This document shows, piece by piece, positions 46,760 through 56,256 of a stretch of 64,000 nucleotides of DNA. The stretch is from an uncultured Collinsella sp. GTDB lineage: Bacteria > Actinomycetota > Coriobacteriia > Coriobacteriales > Coriobacteriaceae. Made by a program: the position numbers and the translations under genes. The notes under the pieces are model-generated. The model worked only from the letters and a program-made list of their open reading frames with translations, did no database searches and had not been told where the DNA came from. Every line of letters begins with the position of its first letter. The stretch's first letter is position 1. Location: NCBI GenBank assembly GCA_934650975.1, contig CAKUFW010000001.1, positions 1 to 64,000 of the forward strand, given 5' to 3'.

Positions 46760-48193
46760 ATGGCTTACGACCTTTCAATTGCATGCGTGTATAACAAGCT
46801 CGAGCAGTTTGAACGCTTCCGCCATTCCGTCGAAGATCTTCCGTTCAGGGTCCAGCTGATTGCGATGGACAATAGGGAGCGCGCTTGGTCTTCCGCAGCG
46901 GCGGCTTATAATCATGCCGTTGATGTTGCCGAGTCTGATGTGGTCCTCTTTTCGCATCAGGATATTGTCTTTTTGGATGGCTCTTTTATCTCGGAGTTCA
47001 TCGAGAAGGTCCGTGAGAATCATGATTTGCTCGTTGGCGTTGCGGGTGCAGTCGAGACTGAGGGTGGATACTGCCGCAAAATGGTTTCTGGTATGTACCA
47101 GGGCTCCAAGCTTTGGTGCCACCATACTGCGGAGTCCCCAACAATGGTCTCCACCCTGGATGAGTGCCTATTCGGTTGCCATAAGGATTTGTTCTCTAAG
47201 GTGCATTTTGATGAGGAGACGTGCAACGGCTGGCACTTTTATGCCGTAGATCTCTCGCTTCAGGTCCAGGATGCAGACGCTAGCGTAATGGTTCTGCCCG
47301 CGTCGGTGCTTCATCTGTCTGGGGGCAATCGTGATGATTCATATTATGTCGCCCAGGAAAAGCTGAAGAAGAAATATGCCAAGTCTCGTGAGGTGATTGT
47401 AACCACCTGCGGATGGACCAGGACGGGCTTCATCGATCCGTATCGTCCCATTGTTGACGACGAGCTTGCTGCTCTGGATCGAGCGGGTATTTCGTACTCT
47501 GTTCGATTTTTCCGCTCTTGGAATGAAGTTGGAAATCTTTGCAACAAGGTCTTTTTGCCAAGCTTGTTTCCTTCGGACGGATTTTCCGACGTTACGTTGA
47601 GTGAAGAAGGGTCTCGCTTGTACTCTGGTATTGCGATGGTTCGCAATTTCATTTCTTCGAAGAGATGGCTGTACGAAGACCTTCGCGATCTTAAGCGAGA
47701 TTACGTGGTAGCCGTTGAGGAGGAGTGCCGCGGCACAAGGGAATACCGACTTGGTACCAAATTCCTGCCGTGGATTAAGGTGCAGCCCCACGATACGGTG
47801 ATGCTCGAGACGGGATCTTCCAATGGGGGCGTATCTGCGAGCGTTGCCCCCATGTTCTTAAACGATGGAGCTGTCTTTCCCTGCTCGGTTGACAATCTCG
47901 AATTCGCATTCTCGAAAGGAGAGGGGTATTTCTCTTCTTATATTCTTTCGACTCTCCAAGCGGCGGAGGCAAGCCTTCCAGGGCTTCCTGATTCCGATTC
48001 GAAGGTCTTTGAACCTATGCTTCGTTCATCCTTACTCTCCTGCGGGGATGCGTGCAAGTCCCTGTGCGCTCTAGTTCGTGCGGATGAGTTCGCCGAAATC
48101 CAAGCGGAAAGGGTGCGAAGGCTTTACGCTTCCTGTTTACCGAGCCGCGTTGGAAGACTTTTACTCCGTGTGGGTCGAAAGCTATTTCGGTAG
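46760..48193 (+). CDS. Glycosyltransferase with StrF-like GT-A domain
   Basis: A 477-residue protein. The N-terminal ~220 residues resemble the StrF/Glyco_tranf_2_5 domain: LSIACVYNKLEQFERFRHSV, LIAMDNRERAWSSAAAAYNHA and VLFSHQDIVFLDGSF. The C-terminal ~250 residues match nothing I recognise and hold several Asp/Ser-rich and Cys-containing stretches. ATG follows the previous stop with no gap, so translation is coupled to the double transferase. Last gene before a strong terminator. Confidence 0.75.
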   Translation: MAYDLSIACVYNKLEQFERFRHSVEDLPFRVQLIAMDNRERAWSSAAAAYNHAVDVAESDVVLFSHQDIVFLDGSFISEFIEKVRENHDLLVGVAGAVETEGGYCRKMVSGMYQGSKLWCHHTAESPTMVSTLDECLFGCHKDLFSKVHFDEETCNGWHFYAVDLSLQVQDADASVMVLPASVLHLSGGNRDDSYYVAQEKLKKKYAKSREVIVTTCGWTRTGFIDPYRPIVDDELAALDRAGISYSVRFFRSWNEVGNLCNKVFLPSLFPSDGFSDVTLSEEGSRLYSGIAMVRNFISSKRWLYEDLRDLKRDYVVAVEEECRGTREYRLGTKFLPWIKVQPHDTVMLETGSSNGGVSASVAPMFLNDGAVFPCSVDNLEFAFSKGEGYFSSYILSTLQAAEASLPGLPDSDSKVFEPMLRSSLLSCGDACKSLCALVRADEFAEIQAERVRRLYASCLPSRVGRLLLRVGRKLFR

Positions 48194-48211
48194 TTAAAAG
48201 CCACGCTTTTC

Positions 48212-48248
48212 GGGCATGGCGACCCCGATTGGTCGCCATGCCCTTTCT
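48212..48248 (+). terminator. Strong terminator of the 41-48 kb polysaccharide operon
   Basis: GGGCATGGCGACC and GGTCGCCATGCCC pair over 13 bp around CCGATT, followed by TTTCT. It sits between convergent genes; the minus-strand side lacks a T tract, so it serves the plus-strand operon best. Confidence 0.93.
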
Positions 48249-49359
48249 ATTGGTGCTTCAAAAAGAAGTGCGCTACGCTTTGAAGTCTTCGGTAGAACCC
48301 CGACATGCTTACTCTACGTGCGAGCCTTACGAGGGCGACTTCGTGTCGATTCTTCAGTTTGTCATAGGCAGCTTGGGCCTGGGCCAATTCTTGTTTTAGT
48401 TTCACCGTGTTCGCACGTTCATCAACGAGCTCCTGAACTACAACGTCTAAGTATTCCGACCTCTTGCCGAGTTCGCGAAGACTGGGGACAACTTCGTCTT
48501 TATCAAGCTCGTTGAGCATTGCTTGGAAGTCGCCGAGGCATTTGATTACTTCTTCATCCGTGATGTTGAACACGACATGTGGGCAGTCGACAGTGGCCAG
48601 ACGATGCATGATTGTGTCTTCAAGCTTGATGAAGCCGTGTTCGTGTGCGAAGCGGTAGTTCTCCATGGAACCTTTCAGTAGGTCGCAGGCGAGGCGTGGG
48701 GTCCAGTTGGTCTGCTTGTGTGCGATGCGGTAAATATATGTTGCATCCGACAACACATAGTAGCGCTGGGCTTTGTACATCGCGGGTACGAAAAAGAGGG
48801 GGTCCTCATACCAACGTCGAGCTGGGAAGCGCAGGGCTGTATCTTCAAATAGGTCTTTTCGGAAAATATACCGTTGGTAGCCGTAGTCCATCTGGTCGTC
48901 TGCGTAGTCGCGCCAGCCTTCGTGGTCGAACACGTAGAGCTCGTCGTCTGCAAACGCGTCAATGAACGTTCCCGTTTCCTGGTTTAGAAGTGCCATGGAC
49001 CCGCCGCAGATGGTGGCGTCTTTGTCCCTGGCAGCGGTCAACAAATCGGAAAGCGCATGATCGGTCGGGTAGTAGTCGTCTGAATCCATGAACGCAATGT
49101 ACTCACCCGCGGCATGCTCAATTCCAAGGTTTCTAGCGGGACCAGCCCCCTGGTTCTCCTGGTGGAAGACTCGAATGCGAGAGTCGCCTTGGGCAAGCTC
49201 GTCAAGAATGGCGGGGGAGTCGTCGGTGGAGCCGTCGTCTACAAAGATCGCTTCAAGGGAGCAGCCGGCTTGAGACAGAACCGATTCAATGCACTCATCA
49301 AAGTGTGGACCGGGGTTGTACACGGGAATTATTACCGAAATGTCCGGGTTGGAAGGCAC
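48247..49359 (-). CDS. Glycosyltransferase family 2 with C-terminal coiled coil
   Basis: A 370-residue GT2: ISVIIPVYNPGPHFDECIES, IFVDDGSTDDS, IAFMDSDDYYP for the metal site and KDLFEDTALRFPARRWYEDP for the acceptor region. The last 60 residues (ELVDERANTVKLKQELAQAQ and onwards) look like a coiled coil, possibly for dimerisation or complex formation. Its stop lies inside the shared terminator. Monocistronic and convergent with the operon. Confidence 0.9.
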   Translation of the reverse strand: MPSNPDISVIIPVYNPGPHFDECIESVLSQAGCSLEAIFVDDGSTDDSPAILDELAQGDSRIRVFHQENQGAGPARNLGIEHAAGEYIAFMDSDDYYPTDHALSDLLTAARDKDATICGGSMALLNQETGTFIDAFADDELYVFDHEGWRDYADDQMDYGYQRYIFRKDLFEDTALRFPARRWYEDPLFFVPAMYKAQRYYVLSDATYIYRIAHKQTNWTPRLACDLLKGSMENYRFAHEHGFIKLEDTIMHRLATVDCPHVVFNITDEEVIKCLGDFQAMLNELDKDEVVPSLRELGKRSEYLDVVVQELVDERANTVKLKQELAQAQAAYDKLKNRHEVALVRLARRVSMSGFYRRLQSVAHFFLKHQ

Positions 49360-49861
49360 GGGAACTCCTCTGTGAATGGTTGCAGTGCAATGCTAATTGT
49401 AGCCGAGCGCTGCCGAGCTGCGTTGATAGTTGGCAGCTCTCATTCGCTTAATGTACGTCTTCGTCATTTCCTCCGCTAAACGCAATTATTGCTGTAGCTG
49501 TGTTCGCTATTATGACGGCAGGACTTGTTCTGATGCTAAAAGGAGGAGCTGGATACATCTCCAATTAAAACGTTACTACCGAGAACAAAACTGCGTGCTG
49601 AAACAAACTCTTTTGCAATTGAGCGTACTATCGGACACTGTTCCCGATAACTGCAAAGCCGAGTTCGATCGCTTAAATGAAACGTCAGTAATGGCAAATC
49701 CTATAGGCAATGCTTATACCAAGGATGTAGAAAGCAGTATCGCAAGTGCCGTAAACGGGCTGCAGAAGAAAATCCGCAACGAAGATCTCAGAGGAGTAAT
49801 TGAGGTGTTTGATAAGTGAGCAGCAAAATGCAAAGCTTACCAATAGGGAAAGGACCACGAA
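49360..49861. other. Decayed intergenic stretch
   Basis: Only broken frames are seen. One reads LNAIIAVAVFAIMTAGLVLM and a stop near 49567, like the last membrane helix of a lost protein. A second frame to 49819 (VLKQTLLQLSVLSDTVPDN and onwards) has no ribosome site or known family. GGGAAAGGA just before 49862 belongs to the zinc-ribbon pseudogene. Confidence 0.4.
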
Positions 49862-50086
49862 ATGTAACAGCGTGTTTACGAAATGTGCGGAGGAACCGAC
49901 CTTGTTAAAGATGAGGGCGCATTCAAATGCAAGCGGTGTGGATGTCAATACTCTGTCTAAGAAGCCAAGAGAATGATGATAGACAGTACTGTTCAAGTTA
50001 AAGGAACCGTCAAAGCTGATAACACACAGCTAACTGAGATTTATTTATCGATGGCTTGGAACGCGCACGGATCGCGTGCCGAATGA
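49862..50086 (+). pseudogene. Zinc-ribbon protein pseudogene
   Basis: ATG 49862 with GGGAAAGGA upstream is followed directly by TAA, then QRVYEMCGGTDLVKDEG and FKCKRCGCQYSV, a C-x2-C...C-x2-C zinc ribbon of a common gut-bacterial family. A second TAA (49958-49960) interrupts before EAKRMMIDSTVQVKGTVKAD. The reading frame is otherwise kept to 50086, so the damage is two nonsense mutations plus probable loss of the C-terminal part. Next to it lies a truncated IS110. Confidence 0.7.
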
Positions 50087-50091
50087 CGCTC

Positions 50092-51270
50092 CTATAGGCT
50101 GTCAAGTCCTTTATTGGCCGACATTTTAGCGTCCTGGTAGCGGTCGTACTCGCGTCTGATTTCCTCGTGGGGGCATATGTCTCTTTCTATTTCGCTGAGC
50201 CTCGCATTCGGTACGCCAAGCTCTCGGGCAACCTGCTTTTGGGTCAATTTGAGCGATTTTAGCATGTCCGCCAGTTTCGAGCCCTGGGCGTACTTCAGCC
50301 TCATGGGGTGCCGTAACGTCGAGTAAATCTCCCCGGCTATGAATCTCTTTAGGCGGCGCACGGCTTCTCGCTTCGTCTTGCCGTCGGACTTGCGCTTCGC
50401 CATGTAGGCGAGCGTTTCCTCGTCCCCGCTCATCCTGCTTACGGCGATATTGTGGAGAGCTTTATTGGCCTGCCTGTTCCCGCCGCGGTCGAGCCTGTAC
50501 CTGTCGATCTTTCCGCTGGAGGCGGGAATGGGGGACACGCTGCAGATCGAAGCGAACCTTGCTTCGTTTGGAATGCGCTCGGGGTTGTCGCCCGCGGCGA
50601 TCGCGAGCTCCGTGGCGTTGACGGTGCCGCATCCCTTCACCTGCAGGAGGGCTGGCGCATTGGCCTCGATGAACCGACGCATGGCACTCTCCAGTTGGCC
50701 TGCTGTCTCATCGAGCTCCAGCCAGGTCCTGGCGAGCGCCTTCAGGGACGCAGACAACGGCCCGTCGACGACGTCTTCCGCATTCGGGCGGCAAGACCCC
50801 AGTTTTCCGCACAGGCTCGCTCCCTTGAGCGGCAGGTATTTGGTCCTGACCCGCGCTGGGGCCGACGCCAAGAGGGAGGCTATGGCGTTGGATACGCCGG
50901 TCATGGTGTTGACGTGTATGGACCTGGCAACCGTAAGAGCGCGCAGGCCCTCAACCCACCCGTTGTGGGACTTCGGCACTATGCCCTTTCCGGCAGCCAT
51001 TGCGCGGGCGGCGTGCTCGGCGTCAATGCCATCGGGCTTGCCCTCTCCGACCCGCCTCTTTTCCCTCTTGGGGCGAAGTACTTCGAAGACGGCATAGCCG
51101 CTTTCCATGAGGTAGGAGCATAGACCGGCGCCATGCGACGTCGTTCCCTCTATGCCTACCGCTACGCAGCCCGACGGGTCGCCGATTCCCTCCGCAAGTT
51201 GTTTGTAGCCCCAAGTGTCGACTTTTATTTGACGAAACACAGCGCCGCGCGGCAGGGATGCATCGTTCAC
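50092..51270 (-). mobile_element. IS110-family transposase, N-terminally truncated
   Basis: A frame of 392 codons in which the IS110 body is clear: VAVGIEGTTSHGAGLCSYL (Glu), GKPDGIDAEHAARAM (two Asp) and the C-terminal Transposase_20 block KGCGTVNATELAIAAGDN with FASICSVSPIPASSGK. The usual first ~30 residues with the first catalytic Asp (GIDVHK-type) are missing: similarity begins at FRQIKVDTWGYKQL, and the first dozen codons are antisense to the IS256 remnant. The DEDD site is therefore incomplete and the element should be inactive. The last 80 residues add an HTH-like KLTQKQVARELGVPNARLSEI. Confidence 0.8.
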
Positions 51271-51800
51271 CTGGTGCGCAACGCCGCCGGCAACGCGCCG
51301 ACCGGGCAGAAGAGGGGGGCCGTGCTGGGTATCCTGAAGGCCGTGTTCGCCGAGCGCGACCCCGAGCTGGTTCGCGAGCTCTACCAGCTGGCCATCGGGT
51401 AGATCGAGGGCTTCTGCCCCAAGGGCGCCGAGGTGCTGGAAGAGGTCGAGGCTGGCGTCCTAGCCTACCTGGACTTCCCCTGCGGGCACCACGTCAGGCT
51501 GCGCACCAACAACGTGCAGGAACGCGCCAACCGCGAGCTCAAGCGCCGCAACCGCGTGGTGCAGTTCTTCCCCCATCAGGAAGTCGCTCATCAGGATGAT
51601 GGGCGCCGTGTTCTCGGAGATGGACGAGGACTGGGCGGGCCGCCGGTGGTTCAGCGACGAGTCCATGGGAAGGGCACGTGGAGGGCGCGAAGGTGAACGC
51701 ACCCGCGCCCGCCTACGGGGGCACCGCCGCAGAGCATGCGGCCAGGATCATCGTGCTCGTCGTGGCCGACAACCCGATTCCCGGCAGGAAGGCGGTGTGA
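51249..51800 (+). pseudogene. IS256-family transposase remnant
   Basis: Frame one reads GCIVHLVRNAAGNAPTGQKR and EVEAGVLAYLDFPCGHHVRL, the mid-to-late region of IS256 transposases, interrupted by a TAG at about 51400. NNVQERANRELKRRNRVVQF follows, then a frame change leads into MMGAVFSEMDEDWAGRRWF and another to AARIIVLVVADNPIPGRKAV with TGA at 51798. The N-terminal half is absent and abuts the truncated IS110 at ~51249, so one element appears to have broken the other. Confidence 0.82.
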
Positions 51801-51828
51801 CATGGGCTAGAATGACGGCATTCTAGGT

Positions 51829-51877
51829 GATTCTCGGTTCCTCGGGCAGCCTGTGGCTACCCGAGGAACCGAGAATC
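51829..51877. repeat. Near-perfect 49-nt hairpin
   Basis: GATTCTCGGTTCCTCGGG (51829-51846) pairs perfectly with 51860-51877; inside, AGCC and GGCT add four more pairs after one mismatch and leave a three-base loop TGT. No T tract follows in either direction. It starts within ten bases of the IS256 remnant end. It could be a REP-like or IS-derived element, or a T-less terminator. Confidence 0.8.
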
Positions 51878-52389
51878 ACACCATCATTCATTCACGACAC
51901 TACCGATTGGACTGCGCCTTGGACATTTTCTCGTACGCAAAAAGGTATCGAAATGGCGACACAAGTTCGGTTAGAAGATTCTTATCGCAAAACCGCATAA
52001 GAGGCGCAATTCTTTCTGGGAATGATTGGGATATACCCGAAGGTGCTAAAGTCGAGTATAAACCGCGCACTCGAAAAATCAGCACGTACGAAGATAATAT
52101 TGCCGACATTCTTAAAGCATTATATGGGAATTGGTACATAGATGCCGGCGTTTTATGCTTGACCGACGAAGACTATAACGACAGAGTTGCGCTCTTGCGT
52201 GAGATTGGTTACGTGACAGATGCTTCTAAGCCGTGTGATGGAATAACTTCAACTGGGCTTGCGCTCACGTCAGAAGGATTAGTGGCATCCTCTCAAAGAA
52301 AGAACCAGCTTTTGAAAATGTATAAAGCCACTCTCGAGTCAGTGTCAGAGGGAGTTACAAAAGCTATGCTAGAAAACGGAGTGGCTTAA
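51853..52389 (+). CDS. Uncharacterised protein with excisionase-like HTH segment
   Basis: An open frame of 178 codons, lower in GC than its surroundings. LSQNRIRGAILSGNDWDIPE resembles the recognition part of excisionase/MerR-like HTH proteins (pattern RIPGAIKIGNQWFIP). The rest (residues ~75-178) matches nothing I recognise. The GTG at 51853 lies within the hairpin and lacks a ribosome site, and no ATG occurs before the HTH, so the true start is unknown and the gene may be 5'-truncated. Alternative TTG starts occur near 51907. Confidence 0.45.
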   Translation: MATRGTENHTIIHSRHYRLDCALDIFSYAKRYRNGDTSSVRRFLSQNRIRGAILSGNDWDIPEGAKVEYKPRTRKISTYEDNIADILKALYGNWYIDAGVLCLTDEDYNDRVALLREIGYVTDASKPCDGITSTGLALTSEGLVASSQRKNQLLKMYKATLESVSEGVTKAMLENGVA

Positions 52390-52467
52390 TTTCGAAATCG
52401 GGTTATCGAAATCAGCATTTCAGCAGCCTTTCAACACAGTTCTTTGGCAAAAGATTGTAGAACTCCT

Positions 52468-53143
52468 TTATTCTGTAAAGACCACGATCCCTGAATTCCA
52501 CGTCTGGTACGAGCAAGTGGCGAAGGCAATGAGCTGGTTTTCATCGGATGGTGTTTCGAGAATCAGGTCTGTGCTTGTAAGGTGCTCGTTCGGCTTCAAC
52601 TCTTCGTCCAGCACGAGCCTTTCTCTGCTGGCGTTCACTATATCGACGACAACCGGCTTCAAGCAAAGCGTTTCGGCATCCCTTCAGTGGATGATGATCT
52701 CGTTACGTTCTTGGGCGTAGGTCTCATCGATGAAGTTTGCGATGTCCGCGAATACACTGCCGTCGGACATGTGGTGCCCGCAGACGATGACGAAAGATGA
52801 CTCCAGCGTGCATTCGCAGTCGATGTAGTACGTGCCATATGCGCCTTGCCTCATTGCATCCCTGTAAAGGGTAAAGATAGGCATTGGGGGCATCAGGTGT
52901 TGCCTGTACGATTGGCACCTGGGTCGAGGTTCCCGGAACCTCGACCAGACGATCAATTCGTCGGGGGAACTCGTCCCAGGCAATTTGCCTCTCGGTGGCC
53001 ATGACTTCATCCTCGATGTCGAATGCCTCTGCGATGTCAGGCCTTTCCTCTTCAGGTGTCGTCAGGTAGGTTACAGGCGCCTTGAAGGCTATGCTCAGAG
53101 CTATCACGCTCAGAATTCCCGTTATCTTCTTCAGTCTTCTCAT
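52468..53143 (-). pseudogene. Class B sortase pseudogene
   Basis: ATG 53143 follows AAGGAG and starts MRRLKKITGILSVIALSIAF, the sortase N-terminal anchor. VEVPGTSTQVPIVQATPD is the class B entry motif. A frameshift near 52885 moves into TLYRDAMRQGAYGTYYID and SSFVIVCGHHMSDGSVF (catalytic His), an in-frame TGA stands at 52684-52686, and the frame continues PVVVDIVNASRERLV to FATCSYQTWNSGIVVF (catalytic Cys). Where class B sortases have NARIVV with the active-site Arg, this has NSGIVV. So the gene has a frameshift, a stop and probably a lost Arg. Confidence 0.82.
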
Positions 53144-53231
53144 ACCCGTCTCCTTGTAGAGGGAGCAGGCCGCGATCGACCCGCTCTTGGTCTTTGCCGC
53201 ACGATCATTCCGCACGGCATTTCCTATAAGT

Positions 53232-53250
53232 TCTTAGCTGCCAGCTAAGA
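53232..53250. promoter_or_regulatory. 19-nt palindrome upstream of the sortase pseudogene
   Basis: TCTTAGCTG-C-CAGCTAAGA has perfect 9-base arms around one base. It lies about 90 bp upstream of the sortase start and about 95 bp before the plus-strand gene at 53346, a sensible place for an operator. No regulator gene is adjacent, so this is only a candidate. Confidence 0.35.
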
Positions 53251-53345
53251 TTCTTCGAACCCCGACTGCTAGGCAGGCTCCTTAAACTTCTTAATAAAAG
53301 TAGTGACTACGCGTTCATTTCGTTTCGCACGATTATTCAGAGCCC

Positions 53346-54026
53346 TTGAGGGTCATAGACGAGGAGTACGACGGTGATTATGATGACACCGATCTTCGCT
53401 CCTTGCTAGCTGACAGGCATCCGGATGATGCGGACTTGTTGAGCGCTTCATATACGGACGGAGTCTTGGTGTTCGATTATGAGCCGCAGGCCGCGGGAAG
53501 GTCTGGGTCTGGGCAGTTCGACCCCGAAAGGCTCCTGCGATTTGCCACGGCTTTCTCTAACAGCACGGATTCCGGAAAGCTTTTGCTCAACTATCCTATG
53601 TTGGAGTCTTGGAAGAACTTCAGGTGCGTTGACGATGAGGATTATCTCTCGAGTGCCGTTGAGGTTGATAATCTTGCTGAGTGGTCTTACAAAACACTTG
53701 TGAACGAGAGGAGGACCCGATTCGATAGTCCTGAACAGTTGGGACCGTTCGACATGGCTGGCAATATCGGAATGAACGTGGCGAAAATGCAGCACATCCT
53801 TGAAGGTCTTTCCTTCGAGGATTCAGTGCTTCACGAGCGAGTCCCTGTGCTGTCTGACGCTTATTTTGTATCCTGGCTCTTTGATCTGCTCGTATATCAA
53901 AACCGACAGTTAGCAGACAGCGGGAGAGTGTATATCTGCAATACGTGCTTGTTCTTCGCCCTTGAAAACTTGCCGAGCGCGGTGGACCAAATATGGTCAA
54001 AATGGTTGGAGTCTTGTAGTTCGTAA
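53346..54026 (+). CDS. Hypothetical protein
   Basis: An acidic 226-codon frame starting at TTG 53346 without a clear ribosome site. No signal peptide or membrane segment is seen. MRVIDEEYDGDYDDTDLRSL opens it, NLAEWSYKTLVNERRTRFD and DLLVYQNRQLADSGRVYICN are notable but belong to no family I recognise. Codon use is intermediate between the low-GC zone upstream and the GC-rich rml operon. The start may be missing, as upstream DNA is decayed. Confidence 0.5.
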   Translation: MRVIDEEYDGDYDDTDLRSLLADRHPDDADLLSASYTDGVLVFDYEPQAAGRSGSGQFDPERLLRFATAFSNSTDSGKLLLNYPMLESWKNFRCVDDEDYLSSAVEVDNLAEWSYKTLVNERRTRFDSPEQLGPFDMAGNIGMNVAKMQHILEGLSFEDSVLHERVPVLSDAYFVSWLFDLLVYQNRQLADSGRVYICNTCLFFALENLPSAVDQIWSKWLESCSS

Positions 54027-54104
54027 GGACGTGAACCAATGAGACTGTATGCTTGGCTTTCCTCGTCCTTCTTTTGTGCAGCTTCGCAGCCCGCGTGCCC
54101 TCTC

Positions 54105-54152
54105 GCGTATACTGAAAACAATTGTGAACGCCCAACTCTGGAGGTCCAACCT
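54105..54152 (+). promoter_or_regulatory. Possible promoter and leader of the rml operon
   Basis: GTATACT (TATACT at 54108-54113) is a good -10 with an extended upstream base; no convincing -35 stands 17 bases before it. GGAGG at about 54140 serves rmlA. The position right after the hypothetical gene suggests the rml operon has its own promoter. Confidence 0.4.
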
Positions 54153-55055
54153 ATGAAGGGCATTATCCTCGCGGGTGGCTCGGGCACGCGCCTGTACCCG
54201 CTCACGCTCGTCACCAGCAAGCAGCTGCTGCCGGTCTACGACAAGCCCATGATCTACTACCCGCTGTCCACCCTCATGCTGGCTGGTATCCGGGACATCC
54301 TGGTCATCTCTACGCCCGCCGACCTGCCCAACTTCCAGCGCCTGCTGGGCGACGGTTCCCGCTTCGGCGTGAACCTCTCCTACGCCGAGCAGCCCTCGCC
54401 CGACGGCCTGGCCCAGGCCTTCATAATCGGCGAGGAGTTCATCGACGGCGAACCCTGCGCGCTCGTCCTCGGCGACAATATCTTCTACGGTAACGGCCTG
54501 TCCCGCCATCTCAAGCGCGCCGTGGAGGCCGCCGAGCGCGAGGGCGGCGCCACCGTCTTCGGTTACCACGTGGACGATCCCGAGCGCTTCGGCGTGGTGG
54601 AGTTCGATAAGGATTTCAACGCCGTCTCCATCGAGGAGAAGCCCACGCACCCCAAGAGCTCCTACGCCGTCACCGGCCTGTACTTCTACGACGGCCGCGT
54701 GACCGAGATGGCGAAGAAAGTGAAGCCGAGCGCCCGCGGCGAGCTGGAGATCACCACCCTCAACCAGATGTACCTGGATGACGGCTCCCTCTCCGTGGTG
54801 ACCCTCGGCCGCGGCTACGCCTGGCTGGACACCGGCACCATGGAGTCGCTCTACGAGGCCTCCGAGTTCGTGCGCTCGGTGGAACGCGCACAGGACCTGC
54901 CCGTGTCCGTGCCCGAGGAGATCGCCTGGGAGAACGGCTGGATAGACACGCCGGCCCTCGAGGCGGCCGCCGAGGCCTACGGCAAGTCCGTCTACGGCGG
55001 GCACCTGAAGCAGGTCGCCGCCGGCGCCATCAACTCCAGGAATATCGACTACTAG
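54153..55055 (+). CDS. rmlA: Glucose-1-phosphate thymidylyltransferase
   Basis: First enzyme of dTDP-L-rhamnose synthesis, joining dTTP and glucose-1-phosphate. 300 residues, close to the usual 290. [18 protein letters not shown] with GGSGTR (8-13) is the nucleotide site; VLGDNIFYG and GLYFYDGRV carry the metal and sugar residues. The frame opens upstream at 54039, but ATG 54153 has GGAGG and gives the exact family start. Codon use is strongly GC-biased. rmlB follows after 18 bp. Confidence 0.97.
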   Translation: MKGIILAGGSGTRLYPLTLVTSKQLLPVYDKPMIYYPLSTLMLAGIRDILVISTPADLPNFQRLLGDGSRFGVNLSYAEQPSPDGLAQAFIIGEEFIDGEPCALVLGDNIFYGNGLSRHLKRAVEAAEREGGATVFGYHVDDPERFGVVEFDKDFNAVSIEEKPTHPKSSYAVTGLYFYDGRVTEMAKKVKPSARGELEITTLNQMYLDDGSLSVVTLGRGYAWLDTGTMESLYEASEFVRSVERAQDLPVSVPEEIAWENGWIDTPALEAAAEAYGKSVYGGHLKQVAAGAINSRNIDY

Positions 55056-55061
55056 GAATAG

Positions 55062-56093
<1,032 letters not shown>

Positions 56094-56256
56094 GTTATCA
56101 CTGATCGAGGGCGCCGTCGCGAACTGATCTCGACGGCGCTCGTGCACGCGAGACGCCTTCTCGGCCCGTGCACGGTGCGCTCCCTTGCGGACATGGGGAT
56201 GATTCCGGGGGGAGCTCGCCGTGCACGGGCCCGGGCTTTGGAAAGGAACGGACCTC

